NCBI RefSeq assembly: GCF_042186555.1
Contig: NC_133324.1
Span: forward strand, 136,994,156 to 137,058,155
Source of the DNA: Aquarana catesbeiana
Taxonomy: Eukaryota > Chordata > Amphibia > Anura > Ranidae
DNA: 64,000 bases
Reading direction: 5' to 3'
Under the pieces are notes generated by a model, which did not search any database, had not been told where the DNA came from, and saw only the letters and a list, made by a program, of their open reading frames with translations. Positions 43,906 to 56,590 of this stretch are shown here, in pieces. A program made the translations under genes and the position numbers. The number at the start of each line of letters is the position of its first letter. The stretch's first letter is position 1.

Positions 43906-43949
43906 TGTTTATCTTACCTGTATATATTTATATTTTGCTAGTATTCTAT

Positions 43950-44001
43950 ATGCATATTTCCTGAAGAAACCAAGTGGCGAAACATGTAGAAGAACATGCA
44001 T
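43950..44001 (+). ncRNA. Hammerhead-ribozyme-like motif (best copy)
   Basis: ATGCAT (43950) pairs with ATGCAT (43996), and TTTC with GAAG, as stem I. CTGAAGA (43961-43967) is a perfect CUGANGA core. CC/GG with an 'aagt' loop would be a short stem II. GAAAC (43979-43983) and ATGTA (43984-43988) follow, with GUA as the NUH triplet. About 100 bp downstream is AATAAATG (44090). Layout matches the type I hammerheads with minimal stem III described in Penelope-like elements. Catalysis is not demonstrated. Confidence 0.55.
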
Positions 44002-45497
44002 AAAGAACCTTAATAACTCCATTAAATCCAGAGGATGAAATAACATACACCTTTTTGTATTTCACTATGGATTTTATTATGAATTTCTAATAAATGTTAT
44101 AATTTTAACAGCCATGTCTGAACAATACATGTAGCACCTTGAAAATCCCTATCCTGTTTAATGTTTATATTTAAACATGAAATTATAGGTACATTTTTAT
44201 CATTATGATGTATAAAAATTGTTGAACTACAAGACTATCAACATGTGCTGAACCACAAACACATTCATACTATTCAAGAAATACCACTAATTTCTTCTAT
44301 TGGAAAGTATAGCGGCATCTTTATGCATTGTATAAAAATGTAATTACTATTACTAACATGAAACTCACATGATCGATGATACTTTCTTTTTTGTATACCT
44401 TAAGACACACATGAGTTGTATAGTCAATACAAGCATGTTATGCCTTCACTTTTGCACACCATCCACTGCCACCAGAATAGGGTTGAGGGGGGAACAAGGA
44501 GCATTCAAATGAGTATACTATACATACACAATGCCATTTAAGAAGATCCAATGAGTTAAAGTGGTTGTAAAGTCACTGAGGACAATTACTGGTATCTCCT
44601 CTGTTATAGCAAGCTATGTACAGTATACAGTGCAGTGTTTTTTTTTTTTAATTATTAAGTTAAATACCTTATTTCCCAATGCTGCTGTGTGGTCACGTGA
44701 CCTCCTGCCGTTCTCCTTTCCTGATCTAAGGACTTCAGCCGGAGGGAGCCTTTGAAAACGTTGCATTCCTGTGATGACACGCGTCAAGCTGATACTCTCA
44801 AATGTCATTTCCGGCCAGGAAAGTGGAACGCACACTATATGCTGCATGGTCTTCTTAACAGTAGTGCCAACGTTTTTGGTGACACCGGTTCTGTCTATAA
44901 GACAGTTTTAATATTTTAATTGTAAGTTGATTTTTTACAATAAACCCGAGGATAATACTCTATGAGAAGCTTTCTTTTTTATACATTATATACTGCACAC
45001 CGCCCACTCTGGGAGCTCTGGAGCCATAACTGAAGGAATCTACCACAGAGGAGTCAGTGGAGGACATCAGAGAACATTGCATTGGGTTTGGTCCCCAGTA
45101 AATGACCTAAAAGCACAGAAGACTCTTTCTGCTATAGGGCAAAGGAGTCCAACACATCCGGTGAGTTTGGATTTTTACACCACTCTAGTAGGTGGAAGTA
45201 TTGACATAGATGGACACACGGAGCACTGCAGCACTTTGTTCTTATTTGCACTAAAAAGGACTTTAGTGCGCTTATAACACTTTATGCACTTTAATCAATG
45301 TAACGTTATATTCATTTATGAATGCACTTTAATCATTGTCACTTTACACAATGTGATTTATTAACTATATTTTGTTATATACAAGCATGCACATAAGCTA
45401 GCAATGCAAACTTCCTGTGTTATTTATTGATCCTAGGTTATAGATTTAAAAGTAAAATACAGATATAGCTCAAAAGAGTAATTAGTACATAAGCATA
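44002..45497. other. AT-rich spacer, no gene
   Basis: Includes a TTAAAGTGGTTGTAAAG start (44555) typical of frog TTAA MITEs, without a paired end that I could find, and a second AATAAA near 44939. Short frames have no domain. Confidence 0.5.
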
Positions 45498-45499
45498 TA

Positions 45500-47116
45500 C
45501 ATGTGCTCATAAGTTTACATACCCTGGCAGAATTTATGATTTCTTGGTAATATTTCAGAGAATATTGATAACACGAAAACATTTCTTTTACTCATGGTTA
45601 GTGTTTGGCTGAAGCCATTTATTATCAATCAACTGTGTTTACTCTTTTTAAATCATAATGACAACAGAACTACCCAAATGACCCTGATCAAAAGTTTACA
45701 TACCCTGGTGATTTTGGCCTGATAACATGCACACAAGTTGACATAAAGGGATTTGAATGGCTAATAAAGGTAACCATCCTCACCTGTGATCTGTTTGCTT
45801 GTAATTAGTGTGTATGTTTATAAAAGGTCAATGAGTTTCTGGACTCCTGACAGACCCTTGCATCTTTCATCCAGTGCTGCACTGACGTTTCTGGATTCTG
45901 AGTCATGGGGAAAGCAAAAGAATTGTCAAATAATCTGCGAGAAAAGGTAGTTGAACTGTATAAAACAGGAAAGGGATATAAAAAGATATCCAAGGAATTG
46001 AGAATGCCATTCAGCAGTGTTCAAACTCTAATCAAGAAGTGGAAAATGAGGGGTTCTGTCGATACCAAACGGTCAGGTAGATCAACTAACATTTCAGCCA
46101 CAACTGCCAGGAAAATTGTTCGGGATGCAAAGAAAAACCCACAAATAACTTTAGGTGAAAATACAGGACTCTCTGAAGACATGTGGTGCACAATAGGAAG
46201 GCACTTGAAGAAAGATGAGCTGCATGGTCGAGTCGCCAGAAGAAAGCCATTACTGCGCAAATGCCACAGAATATCCCACTTACAATACGCCAAACAGCAC
46301 AGAGACAAGCCTCAAATCTTCTGGCACAAAGTCATTTGGTGTGATGAGACCAAAATTGAGTTTTTTGGCCACAACCATAAACGCTACATTTGGAGAGGAG
46401 TCAACAAGGCCTATGATGAAAGGAAGACCATTCCTTCTGTGAAACACCGAGGTGGATCGCTGATGTTTTGGGGATGTGTGAGCTACTAAGGCACAGGAAA
46501 TTTGGTCAAAATTGTTGGCAAGATGAATGCAGTATGTTATCAAAAAATACTGGAGGAACATTCGCATTTATCAGCCAGGAAGCTGCGCGTGGGACAGTCT
46601 TGGACATTCCAACATGACAATGATCCAAAACACAATGCCAAGTCGACCTGTCATTGGCTACAGCAGAATAAAGTGAAGGTTCTGGAGTAGCCATCTCAAT
46701 CTCCTGACCTCAATATCACTGAGCCACTCTGGGGAGATCTCAAACGTACAGCTCATGCAAGACAGCCCAAGAATTTACAGGAACTGGAGGCTTTTTGCCA
46801 AAAGGAATGGGCAGCTTTACCACCTGAGAAGATAAAGAGCCTCATCCACAAATACCACAAAAGACTTCAAGCTATCAGGGGGCAATACACGGTATTAAGA
46901 ACTGGGGTATGTAAACTTTTGATCAGGGACATTTGGGTAGTTTCTGTTCTCATTATGATTTAAAAAGAGTAAAAACAGTTGATTGATAATAAATGGCTTC
47001 AGCCAAACATTAACCATGAGTGAAAGAAAAGTTTTTGTGTTATCATTCATATTCTCTGAAAAATGGCAAAGAAATCATAAATTCTGCCAGGGTATGTAAA
47101 CTTATGAGCACAACTG
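45500..47116 (+). mobile_element. Tc1-type transposon with complete IR/DR ends
   Basis: 1617 bp between TA dinucleotides (45498-45499 and 47117-47118). Each terminal inverted repeat of about 200 bp holds two copies of the transposase-binding direct repeat: outer 'aagtttacataccctggca' (45511) and inner 'aaagtttacataccctgg' (45691) on the left, with complements at 46906 and 47086 on the right. This IR/DR arrangement is that of Sleeping Beauty-like Tc1 elements. Ends appear intact. Confidence 0.92.
45905..46963 (+). pseudogene. Tc1 transposase, frame intact except two nonsense codons
   Basis: 353 codons in one frame from ATG at 45905 to TAA at 46961, interrupted by TAA (46487) and TAG (46688) with no frameshift. 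Helix-turn-helix: KELSNNLREKVVELYKTGKG and SSVQTLIKKWKM. The usual GRP(R) linker is SGRSTNIS here. The catalytic triad is present: first Asp in IWCDETKIEF, second in FQHDNDPKHNAK, Glu in NITEPLW. The length is close to the family norm (~340). It would bind the IR/DR ends and move the element by cut-and-paste if translated fully. Confidence 0.92.
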
Positions 47117-47311
47117 TAGGAGGAGCAGGCGCAGTCTATTTGCCATATACATTTAATTTGCCCCTCAGGGGGGACAATATTGGACAGCAGCAGCCCGACT
47201 ATTTTGATATATAGTACCAAGATGCGAGTCTTTTTTGCATTAAAAGCAGCACGTAGTAAACGCAAAAACACTTATTAGACACACATTTAAACCTTTGATC
47301 ACCCTAGATGT

Positions 47312-47460
47312 TTAACCCCTTCCCAGCCCGTTTTATTAGTACAGTGACAGTGCATATTTTTAGCACTGATCACTGTATTAGTGTTACTGGTTCCCACAAA
47401 GTGTCAAAAGTGTCAGTTAATGTCAGATTGTCTGCTGCAATATTGCAGTCCTGCTATAAC
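47312..47460 (+). repeat. Ranid dispersed repeat, fragment
   Basis: 'ttaaccccttcccagcccg', 'cactgatcactgtattag' and 'gtgtcaaaagtgtcag' follow the order of 7500-7640, a diverged partial copy of the same repeat. Confidence 0.6.
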
Positions 47461-47639
47461 TGGCGGGGGGGAAGTGACTTTTCACGGGCAATGACTGGTG
47501 TTAGCACTTCAATCATCCCAGCACCATGGTTGATATGGTGTCAGGGTGATTGAAGTGCATTATTTCTATTAGTAGTAAATGTAGTAATAAATGAAATAGT
47601 TCAACTCACCATAATACAGATTCAGTGGGAGCCCAGAGC

Positions 47640-48050
47640 GTGCCACCTGCCACGTCCCCTGCCACCAGATGGGGATTGTCACTTGCCACGTCGCCTGCCA
47701 CCAGATGCAGCTTGTCACTTGCCACGTCGCCTGCCACCAGATGTGGATTGTCACTTGCCACGCTGCCTGCTACCAGATATGGATTGTCATTTGCCACGCT
47801 GCCTGCCACCAGATGTGGATTGTCACTTGCCACGTCACCTGCCTTCAGATGCAGCTTGTTACTTGCCACGCTGCCTGCCACCAGATGTGAATTGTCACTT
47901 GCCATGTCGCCTGCCAGTGCCACCAGATGTGGGTTGTCACTTGCGACGTCACCTGCCACTTCGCCTGTCATGCTGCCTGCCACCAAAATGTGGATTGTCA
48001 CTTGCCACGTCACCTGCCAGTGCCACCAGATGTGGATTGTCACTGCATTG
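47640..48050. repeat. 36-bp minisatellite
   Basis: About 11 units of 'cctgccaccagatgtggatt'+'gtcacttgccacgtcg', some with an extra 'agtgccacc'. Open in several frames (CHLPRRLPPD, TCHVACHQM) only because of the period. Confidence 0.88.
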
Positions 48051-48427
48051 GTGGCAGGACTGGTAACATTTAGTACAGAGGCAGGAGAGCGGTGAAGCGG
48101 GGTGGACGGTGAGAGATGATGTCATCTCTCTGCTCCACGCTGCACCTCCAACATTGAAGAGACTGACAGAACACTGGTGTTCTCTCAAAACCGGCTGTGA
48201 GGGCGGAAGAGCGGTGATGCGGGGTGGGCGGAGAGAGATGATGTCATCTCTGCCTACCCGTCCGCGCGCTTCTCCCATTCACCCGGCTCTCATGCCACTT
48301 GCCCAGGTCTCTAATGCCGCCCGCCCGGCTCTTTCATGCAACCCACCCGGCTCTTTCATTCCGTGGCCCGGCTGCAGAGAGGCTACGGCCCGGTAGTGGG
48401 CCACAGCCCAGTGGTTGGGGACCCCTG
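48051..48427 (-). mobile_element. hAT (Charlie-type) terminal segment
   Basis: Minus strand from 48427 starts CAGGGGTCCCCAACCACTGG followed by 'gctgtggcccactaccgggc', a well-known hAT-Charlie end sequence. A duplicated ~85-bp segment follows (48095-48140 and 48205-48250). The other end was not found; the adjacent minisatellite (47640-48050) may be internal to the element. Confidence 0.65.
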
Positions 48428-50184
48428 CTGTAACAGATTTGGCAATCACTAATGGGGCCTACACATTATATGGTAATTATTAAGGGAAAATTCTGTATTC
48501 TGAACATTCATAAGATTTTCATCTCATTTTCATTCCTGTACACAAATTCCAAGAGACAATTCAGACCTTCCATAAGAAATTTACTGAAGCAGCAAACTGT
48601 ACAATTTTTCTCGTTACTGAACAGAATAGTTATATTTACCAGCCCTTTCCTTTCCTGAATGAACACAGTGAGTGATCAGTTCATGTGCTGACGAGAAACA
48701 TGCTAACAGGAGAGAGCAGAGTGAGATGAGCTCACCACTGTGCTACTTCTTCTATCACTGTCCCAGGCTGGGGTTGGGTCTATGGCAGCCAGGGCTCAGA
48801 ACAAGTATGTTAAATGAGGATGGCAATTATTCAACCCAGAAGACAAAGGACATCTAATGACAAGAGTGAAGTACTACAGGGGACAGCTCTGGATTAAAGG
48901 TGAACATTGCGGCAAAATGCAGCATACTTATTCTACCTTGTCAATGACTATCTTTTTTTAATTTTTCACATTTGTGGTGGGAGTTCTGCTCAAATGTTAG
49001 TAGTGGTTTCCTGCCTTAGGCCGGCCCCACACGGAGTGAATTTCTTTCCTGCAACCACAGGTTGAAGACTGCGGCGTGACACACACCAGCCACATCCCCC
49101 CGTGGATCACTGTGTGACACTGACATCAACCCTCCCCCAGCAGGACTTTCGGCACCTACCTGATCTAGGGCTGGCGTGCTGCGGTGTCCTCTTCTCCTCT
49201 CCCGGGATGGGATGCAGGCAACGGCTCCGGTGTCTGCTACTCCTGCAGCTGTGTGCCTTCTTCCTGTTCCTCCAAAGCTAGGCATCCAATAGGATTGCCT
49301 GACGCTTTGGCCAATTGGGAGACAGGTCTCACTGACCTGCCTCCTAATTGGCAGGGAGGAACGTTAGCATGAAAATAGCAAAAATTAATTCCTTACCATC
49401 ACACAACAGGGTGGGATCGCGACACAGTGCTCCGAGCCCCGAGCCCACCCTATTTTGAAGCCTATTAGAGCCTCTGGCTCTAATCACGTGCTTCAAAACA
49501 CACACCCCGCCTATCCCTGCCATAGTAATTAATGCGTCTGGCATCCTGAAAGCAGCCGATAGCGATAATCGTAGGTAAAACCCGGCATGCTGGTACCCAT
49601 GTTGATCGATCGATCAGCTTGGTATATTCAGCCTGCCCATACAATGTTCGAATCTCAGCCAGTTCCTGTTGAACCGGCCAAGATTCGAACCATCTATGGC
49701 CGTCCTAAGGGACTAACATCTACCTGTTTAGATAAACATTTTGTTGTGGTGTTTGTATTTGCTTGCAGACTGCGAATCCAAAAAATGAGGACCTGGAGAT
49801 CTGTGCAGGAGTACAGCTGGGAATAGATCAAGGAGTTGGGTCACAGACCTGGGTTGGTAACAGATGATCAGCAATGCATAACATCGTAAGCAGAATCAAG
49901 ATCAGGAGTAGGCAGAGCTCAGAAACATGCAGGCAGAGAGGTACAAAGTTAGAGAACAGAATCTTGGTCTGAAGGCTGAAGTCCGTAATGGGGGTAATGA
50001 GTAACCAATGGCAGACAAGGGAAATCCAAGAGCAGGTCAGACAAAAGCTGGGTCAGTAACAAATGTCAGGTACAATTTCAGGATTAGAGATCATGGATCG
50101 CAAAGATGCAGGTAAAAGATCATTCAGTTTTGAGCTAAGGCATGACTCAGCTTTAAAGAGCCCACTTTGTACCAATGTGCCCAT
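48428..50184. other. Repeat debris, no gene
   Basis: Read on both strands without finding a coding exon. 49600-49720 has 'ttcgaatctcagccag' and 'ggccaagattcgaacc' in inverted relation, suggesting a small MITE. 49020-49290 is GC-rich with frames lacking domains. Confidence 0.5.
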
Positions 50185-51224
50185 ATCCACACTAGGGATG
50201 AGCCGAACACCCCCCGGTTCGGTTCGCACCAGAACCCGCGAACGGACCGAAAGTTCGCACGAACGTTAGAACCCCATTGACGTCTATGGGACTCGAACGT
50301 TCGAAATCAAAAGTGCTCATTTTAAAGGCTAATTTGCATGGTATTGTCCTAAAAAGGGTTTGGGGACCCGGGTCCTACCCCAGGGGACATGTATCAATGC
50401 AAAAAAAACTTTTAAAAACGTCCGTTTTTTCGGGAGCAGTGATTTTAATGATGCTTAAAGTAAAAAAAAAAAAGTGAAATATTCCTTTAAATATCGTACC
50501 TGGGGGGTGTCTATAGTATGCCTGTAAAGTGACGCGTGTTTCCCATGTTTAGAACAGTCCCTGCACCAAATGTCATTTTTAAAGGAAAAAATCTCATTTA
50601 AAACTGCTTGCGGGTTTAATGTCATGTCGGGTCATGGCAATATGGATGAAAATCAGTGAGACAAACGGCATGGGTACCCCCCAGTCCATTACCAGTCCCT
50701 TTGGGTCTTGTATGGATATTAAGGGGAACCCCGCACCCAAATTAAAATAAGGAAAGGTGTGGGGCCACCAGGCCCTATATACTCTGAACAGCAGTATACA
50801 GGCGGTGCAAACAAGACAGGGACTGTAGGTTTGTTGTTAAGTAGAATCTGTTTGTAATTTTGAACATTTTTAACGTGTTTAGCTCCAGCCAAAAAATCTT
50901 TTCTAAGCTTTTTGGAAAACATAGGGAAGGGTTATCACCCCTGTGACATTTGTTTTGCTGTCTTTCCTCCTCTTCAGAAGATTTCACCTCACTTTTTTGT
51001 CCCAATGAAAAATGTTTTTTGAAAATTTGGGTTTTTTTGTGGAACAAGGATTGGAAAGCATCAGTGGAAAGGAGAACTTGTTTTCCCATATTAACTCTTA
51101 CAGGAGAGAATTTCCCTTCCTAGGGGTAGATTTCATCTCACTTCCTGTTGTCTCCTTCCGTTTGCAAGTAGGAGTCGTTTGTAAGTTAGATGTTTGAAAG
51201 TAGGGTCCTGCCCTATATACTCAG

Positions 51225-51650
51225 CAGAAATTTGGGCCTTAGGTGTTGCTGTGGCCACAACACTGTAAGCCCTCACAGGGCCCTGCTGTGAAATATTAGA
51301 TCAAGAATTGTAATTACATGCCCCTGTTGAACAGGAGCTGAAAAATTAGGCCTTAGGCACTGGTGCTGGTGCCACAACACTGCAACCCCTCACAGACACT
51401 CTAGTTGGAACGCAGGAACGAGCCCTGCTGCAAATTATTGCTTCAAAAATTGTAATTACACGCCCCTGTTAGACAGGGGCAGAAAAATTGGGCCTTAGGC
51501 ACTGGTGCTGGTGCCACAACACTGCAACCCCTCACAGACACTCTAGTTGGAACGCAGGAACGAGCCCTGCTGCAAAGTATTACATCAAAAATTGTAATTA
51601 CACGCCCCTGTTAAACAGGGGCTGAAAAATTGTGCCTTAGGCACTGGTGG
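51225..51650. repeat. ~127-bp tandem repeat in hAT 3' region
   Basis: Three copies marked by 'ttaggcactggtgctggtgc' and 'ttgtaattacacgcccctgt', lying between the transposase stop and the left end of the element. Confidence 0.8.
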
Positions 51651-51783
51651 TGGCGCCCAGAACCAAAAATGTTCTTACAAGCTATCAGCGTGATGATTGA
51701 GGAGGAAGAGGATAATTACTCAGGGATAGTCACTCAGCATCAGCATAGGCAGTCTTTGAAGGGATCTGAGATTTCAAAAAAAA

Positions 51784-54700
51784 TTATTCGGTTACATCAG
51801 CATCAGGTGCTTGGTAGCTGGTGGTGATCCAAGACTCATTCATTTTTATGAAGGTCAGCCGATCGACCGAGTCGGTGGACAGACGCACCCTGTGATCGGT
51901 TACCACGCCTCCAGCAGCACTGAATGTGCGTTCCGAAAGAACGCTGGATGCAGGACAGGCCAGTAGCTCAATTGCATACTGTGCAAGCTCTGGCCAGTGA
52001 TCCATCCTCAAGACCCAGTAACCCAGAGGATTTTCGGTGGGAAAGGTGTCCAAGTCTGATCTTGCCCCTAGGTATTCCTGCACCATGTAAAACAGACGCT
52101 GGCGATGGTTGCTGGAACCGATCATACCTTGGGGCTGCGGACCAAAAAATTGTCTGAACGCATCGGTCAGACGGCCACCTTCTCCACCGCTCCTTCTTTG
52201 ACTGACCGAAGCCTCAGCAACACGTTGTCCAGAAACAGGAGTTTGTAACCTCCCAGTCTCTGGGAACGCGTTGCACAGACCTTTCTGCAAGGCCTCCCGA
52301 AGATGTTTCATCCTCTGCTCCCTCTGCGATGGCAAGATAAGGTCCGCAACCTTACCCTTGTAACGTGGATCAAGGAGGGTTGCCAGCCAGTATTGGTCCT
52401 TCTCCTTGATACCACGAATACGAGGATCCTTACGCAGGCTTTGCAGGATCAGGGAGGCCATGCAGCGTAGGTTTGCTGAGGCATTCGGTCCGGAGTCCTC
52501 TGGGTCACTAAGAACGACATGGTCCGCAGCCACCTCCTCCCAGCCACGTACAAGTCCATGTGTTTCTTGGGACTGATCCCTTAAAGACTGCTGCTGATGC
52601 TGAGTGCCAGGCTCCACCTCCATACTGACACAATCTTCCTCCTCCTCCTCTTCCTCCTCGTCCTCTTCCTGTGTGATCGGCGGGCACGCAGGAACACTGT
52701 CTGGGTAAAGGGGGCCTTGAGAGCTAAGGAAGTCCTCCTCTTCCTGCCTCTGCTCTGCCTCAAGTGCCCTGTCCATTATTCCACGCAGCGTGTGCTCCAA
52801 CAGGTGGACAAGGGGGACAGTGTCACTGATGCATGCACTGTCACTGCTCACCATCCTCGTGGCCTCCTCGAATGGTGACAGGACAGTGCATGCATCCCTG
52901 ATCATGGCCCACTGGCGTGGGGGAAAAAAAACCAAGCTCCCCTGACCCTGTCCTGGTGCCATAGTCGCACAGGTACTCATTGATGGCCCTCTGCTGCGTG
53001 TGCAGCCGCTGCAGCATGGCCAACGTTGAGTTCCACCTGGTGGGCATGTCACAGATTAGGCGGTTCTTGGGCAGGTTAAACTCCTTTTGGAGGTCCGTCA
53101 GCCGAGCACTGGCATTATATGACCGGCGGAAATGCACACAGACTTTCCTGGCCTGCCTCAGGACATCCTGTAAGCCCGGGTACCTGCCCAAGAACCGCTG
53201 CACCACCAAGTTAAGGACGTGAGCCAAACAGGGCACATGGGTCATTTGTCCCTGTCGGAGGGCAGAGAGGAGGTTGGTGCCATTGTCGCAAACCACCATT
53301 CCTGCCTTAAGTTGGCGTGGCGTCAACCACCTCTGAACCTGCCCCTGCAGAGCTGACAGAACCTCTGCCCCAGTGTGGCTCCTGTCCCCCAAGCACACCA
53401 GCTCAAGCACTGCATGGCATCTTTTGGCCTGCGTACTTGCGTAGCCCCTTGAACGCCTACGGAGCACCGCTGGTTCCGAGGAAGAGGCCATGGAGGAAGA
53501 AGAAGAGGAGGGGGTGGAGGAGAGAGGTGTGTCACAATCAGCATTTTGGAGGCGTGGTGGCGGAACAACCTCCAACACTACTGCACCTTGTCCTGCATCC
53601 TTCCCAGCTGCCAGCAGAGTCACCCAATGCGCCGTGAAACTTAGGTAACGTCCCTGTCCATGCCTGCTGGACCATGAGTCAGCGGTAATATGCACCTTAC
53701 CGCTGACCGCCCTGTCCAGCGAGGCATGGACATTGCCTTCCACATGCCGGTAGAGAGCCGGAATCGCCTTCCGTGAGAAAAAGTGGCGTTTGGGTACCTG
53801 CCACTGAGGAACCGCACATTCCACAAACTCACGGAAGGGGGCAGAGTCTACCAACTGAAAAGGCAGCAGTTGAAGTGCTAGCAATTTTGCCAAGCTAGCA
53901 TTCAACCGCTGGGCATGTGGATGGCTGGGAGCAAACTTCTTTCGGCGGTGCAGCAGCTGGGGCAGGGAAATTTGCCTGGTACAATCTGACGTCGGTGTAC
54001 CAAAAGCAGATTGCCCACAAGTACTTGGCTGTGACACACCTAATTCTACACCTTCATTCCTCTCACTGCAGGTCTCAGAGAGGACTGAAGGTCTAGTGGG
54101 GTTGGAAATCTCAGCTGATGAGGAGCAAGGAGAGATCCTCTTTGTTCTTTGGTGTGGGTCTTTTAGATACGCTTGCCAACGAACTGCATGGCAGGTCAAC
54201 ATATGTCTGGTCAAGCATGTGGTACCCAAGCGGGAGATATTTTGGCCACGCGAGATACGCTTGAGACATATGTTGCAAATAGCAGCGGTGCGATCTGATG
54301 CACTCGTCTCAAAAAAGGCCCACACCAAAGAACTTTTTGAATAACGCGCAGAGACTGCAGCGCCCTGCACATGTGGAGCTTTGGGGTGTGATGCAGTCAA
54401 TGTGCTGCCCTTAGGCTGGCCCCTGGAGGGCATCCTGCCTCGTTGGTGATGTGCCGCCGCCTCCTCCTCCTCCTCCTCCTCCTCCTCCTCCTCTCTCCTA
54501 TCAGGCACCCACGTTGAGTCAGTGACCTCATCATCCCCTCCCTCCTCATCACTGGAGCAAACCTGGCAGTATGCTGCAGCAGGGGGAGCATGACTGCCAG
54601 ATTGCTGTCCTTCTTGGGCACCCCCTCTGTCCGCGCTCATGTTACTGCCTTCATCGAGCTCAGTATCGTCATCAGAGCCTTCCAAACGCTGGGCATCCTC

Positions 54701-55108
54701 CTGGAGCATGTACCCAACACTGTGGTCAAACAGTTCGAGGGAATCCTCATGAGGACATGGTGGAGCTAGGGAAGGAGTCACTGATGACATTGAGCTGAGG
54801 GAAGAGGCCGCTGCTTTGCCAGACAAAGCACCCTGGGCATGGGTGAGAGAGGATGAGGAGGATGAGGACGGCTTGGTCATCCACTCGACCAAGTCTTCCG
54901 CATGTTGCGGCTCAACATGGCCAGCTGCCGAAAAAAAGGCCAAGCGTGTCCCATGGCCACGTGCTGATGAGGATGCACCGTCTCCACGACCAGCACTAGA
55001 CACAGAGCCTGCTTGCCCTCTCTTATTGGCTTGTGACTGTCTGCCTCTCCTTCTTGGCCTTCCAGACATACTAATGGCCTGTAGCTGCACTAAGCTGGGA
55101 TAGAACAC
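51784..55108 (-). pseudogene. hAT transposase (BED zinc finger, ZBED-like), one frameshift
   Basis: Two overlapping minus frames (55108-52841 and 53052-51784) give one protein of about 1,070-1,090 residues with a single frameshift in an 8-base A run (52924-52931). The likely start is the Met at 55069 (MSGRPRRRGR). Domains: BED finger with CNIC...RHMLTCH (about residues 255-315 of the first frame); HITADSWSSRHGQG with the first catalytic Asp; VVCDNGTNL with the second; HVPCLAHVLNLVV, the CxxH insertion motif; DMPTRWNSTLAML. In the second frame, the dimerisation region CPASSVLSERTFSAAGG has the catalytic Glu. Acidic/serine-rich low-complexity stretches lie at about 90-230 and after SMEVEPG. All key residues are present. 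Whether the extra base is real or a consensus error decides if the gene is intact. Confidence 0.93.
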
Positions 55109-56590
55109 CTGTAATTTTCTTCAGGTAGCTTTATATACTGTAACCAGACAAGCCTGCCTGTCAGTAGGAAGATAACAGGAACGGATCTAGCTGTACACTG
55201 TGAGCAGGACGCACTGTACTAAATGTAAATAGTCTAGCTGCCTGACCGTGGTACTAATAGGATCAAATAGAACACCTGTAATTTTCTTCAGGTAGCTTTA
55301 TATACTGTAACCAGACAAGCCTGCCTGTCAGTAGGAAGATAACAGGAACGGATCTAGCTGTACACTGTGAGCAGGACGCACTGTACTAAATGTAAATAGT
55401 CTAGCTGCCTGACCGTGGTACTAATAGGATCAAATAGAACACCTGTAATTTTCTTCAGGTAACTTTATATACTGTAACCAGACAAGCCTGCCTGTCAGTA
55501 GGAAGATAACAGGAACGGATCTAGCTGAACACTGTGAGCAGGACGCACTGTACTAAATGTAAATAGTCTAGCTGCCTGACCGTGGTACTAATAGGATCAA
55601 ATAGAACACCTGTAATTTTCTTCAGGTAGCTTTATATACTGTAACCAGACAAGCCTGCCGGTCAGTAGGAATTTAACAGGAACGGATCTAGCTGAACACT
55701 GTGAGCAGGACGCACTGCACTAAATGTAAATAGCAGGAACGGATCTAGCTGAACACTGTGAGCAGGACGCACTGCACTAAATGTAAATAGTCTAGAAGAT
55801 AACAGGAACGGATCTAGCTGAACACTGTGAGCAGGACGCACTGCACTAAATGTAAATAGTCTAGAAGATAACAGGAACGGATCTAGCTGAACACTGTGAG
55901 CAGGACGCACTGCACTAAATGTAAATAGCAGGAACGGATCTAGCTGAACACTGTGAGCAGGACGCACTGCACTAAATGTAAATAGCAGGAACGGATCTAG
56001 CTGAACGCTGTGAGCAGGACGCACTGCACTAAATGTAAATAGCAGGAACGGATCTAGCTGAACACTGTGAGCAGGACGCACTGCACTAAATGTAAATTGC
56101 AGGAACGGATCTAGCTGAACACTGTGAGCAGGACGCACTGCACTAAATGTAAATAGTCTAGAAGATAACAGGAACGGATCTAGCTGAACACTGTGAGCAG
56201 GACGCACTGCACTAAATGTAAATAGCAGGAACGGATCTAGCTGAACACTGTGAGCAGGACGCACTGCACTAAATGTAAATAGCAGGAACGGATCTAGCTG
56301 AACACTGTGAGCAGGACGCACTGCACTAAATGTAAATAGCAGGAACGGATCTAGCTGAACACTGTGAGCAGGACGCACTGCACTAAATGTAAATTGCAGG
56401 AACGGATCTAGCTGAACACTGTGAGCAGGACGCACTGCACTAAATGTAAATAGTCTAGAAGATAACAGGAACGGATCTAGCTGAACACTGTGAGCAGGAC
56501 GCACTGCACTAAATGTAAATAGCAGGAACGGATCTAGCTGAACACTGTGAGCAGGACGCACTGCATTAAATGTAAATAGTCTAGATAGAA
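55103..56590. repeat. Hierarchical minisatellite upstream of the hAT transposase
   Basis: First, 3.3 copies of a ~168-bp unit ('aacacctgtaattttcttca'), then about 15 copies of a 56-bp sub-unit ('aggaacggatctagctgaac'+'actgtgagcaggacgcactg') with or without 13 bp 'tctagaagataac'. The smaller repeat is a piece of the larger one. It lies where the transposase promoter would be. The 299-codon minus frame (VRPAHSVQLDPFLL repeats) is an artefact. Confidence 0.9.

Noticed and set aside
55662..56561. 299-codon VRPAHSVQLDPFLL-repeat frame
   Set aside because: Translation of the 56/69-bp sub-repeat upstream of the hAT transposase.
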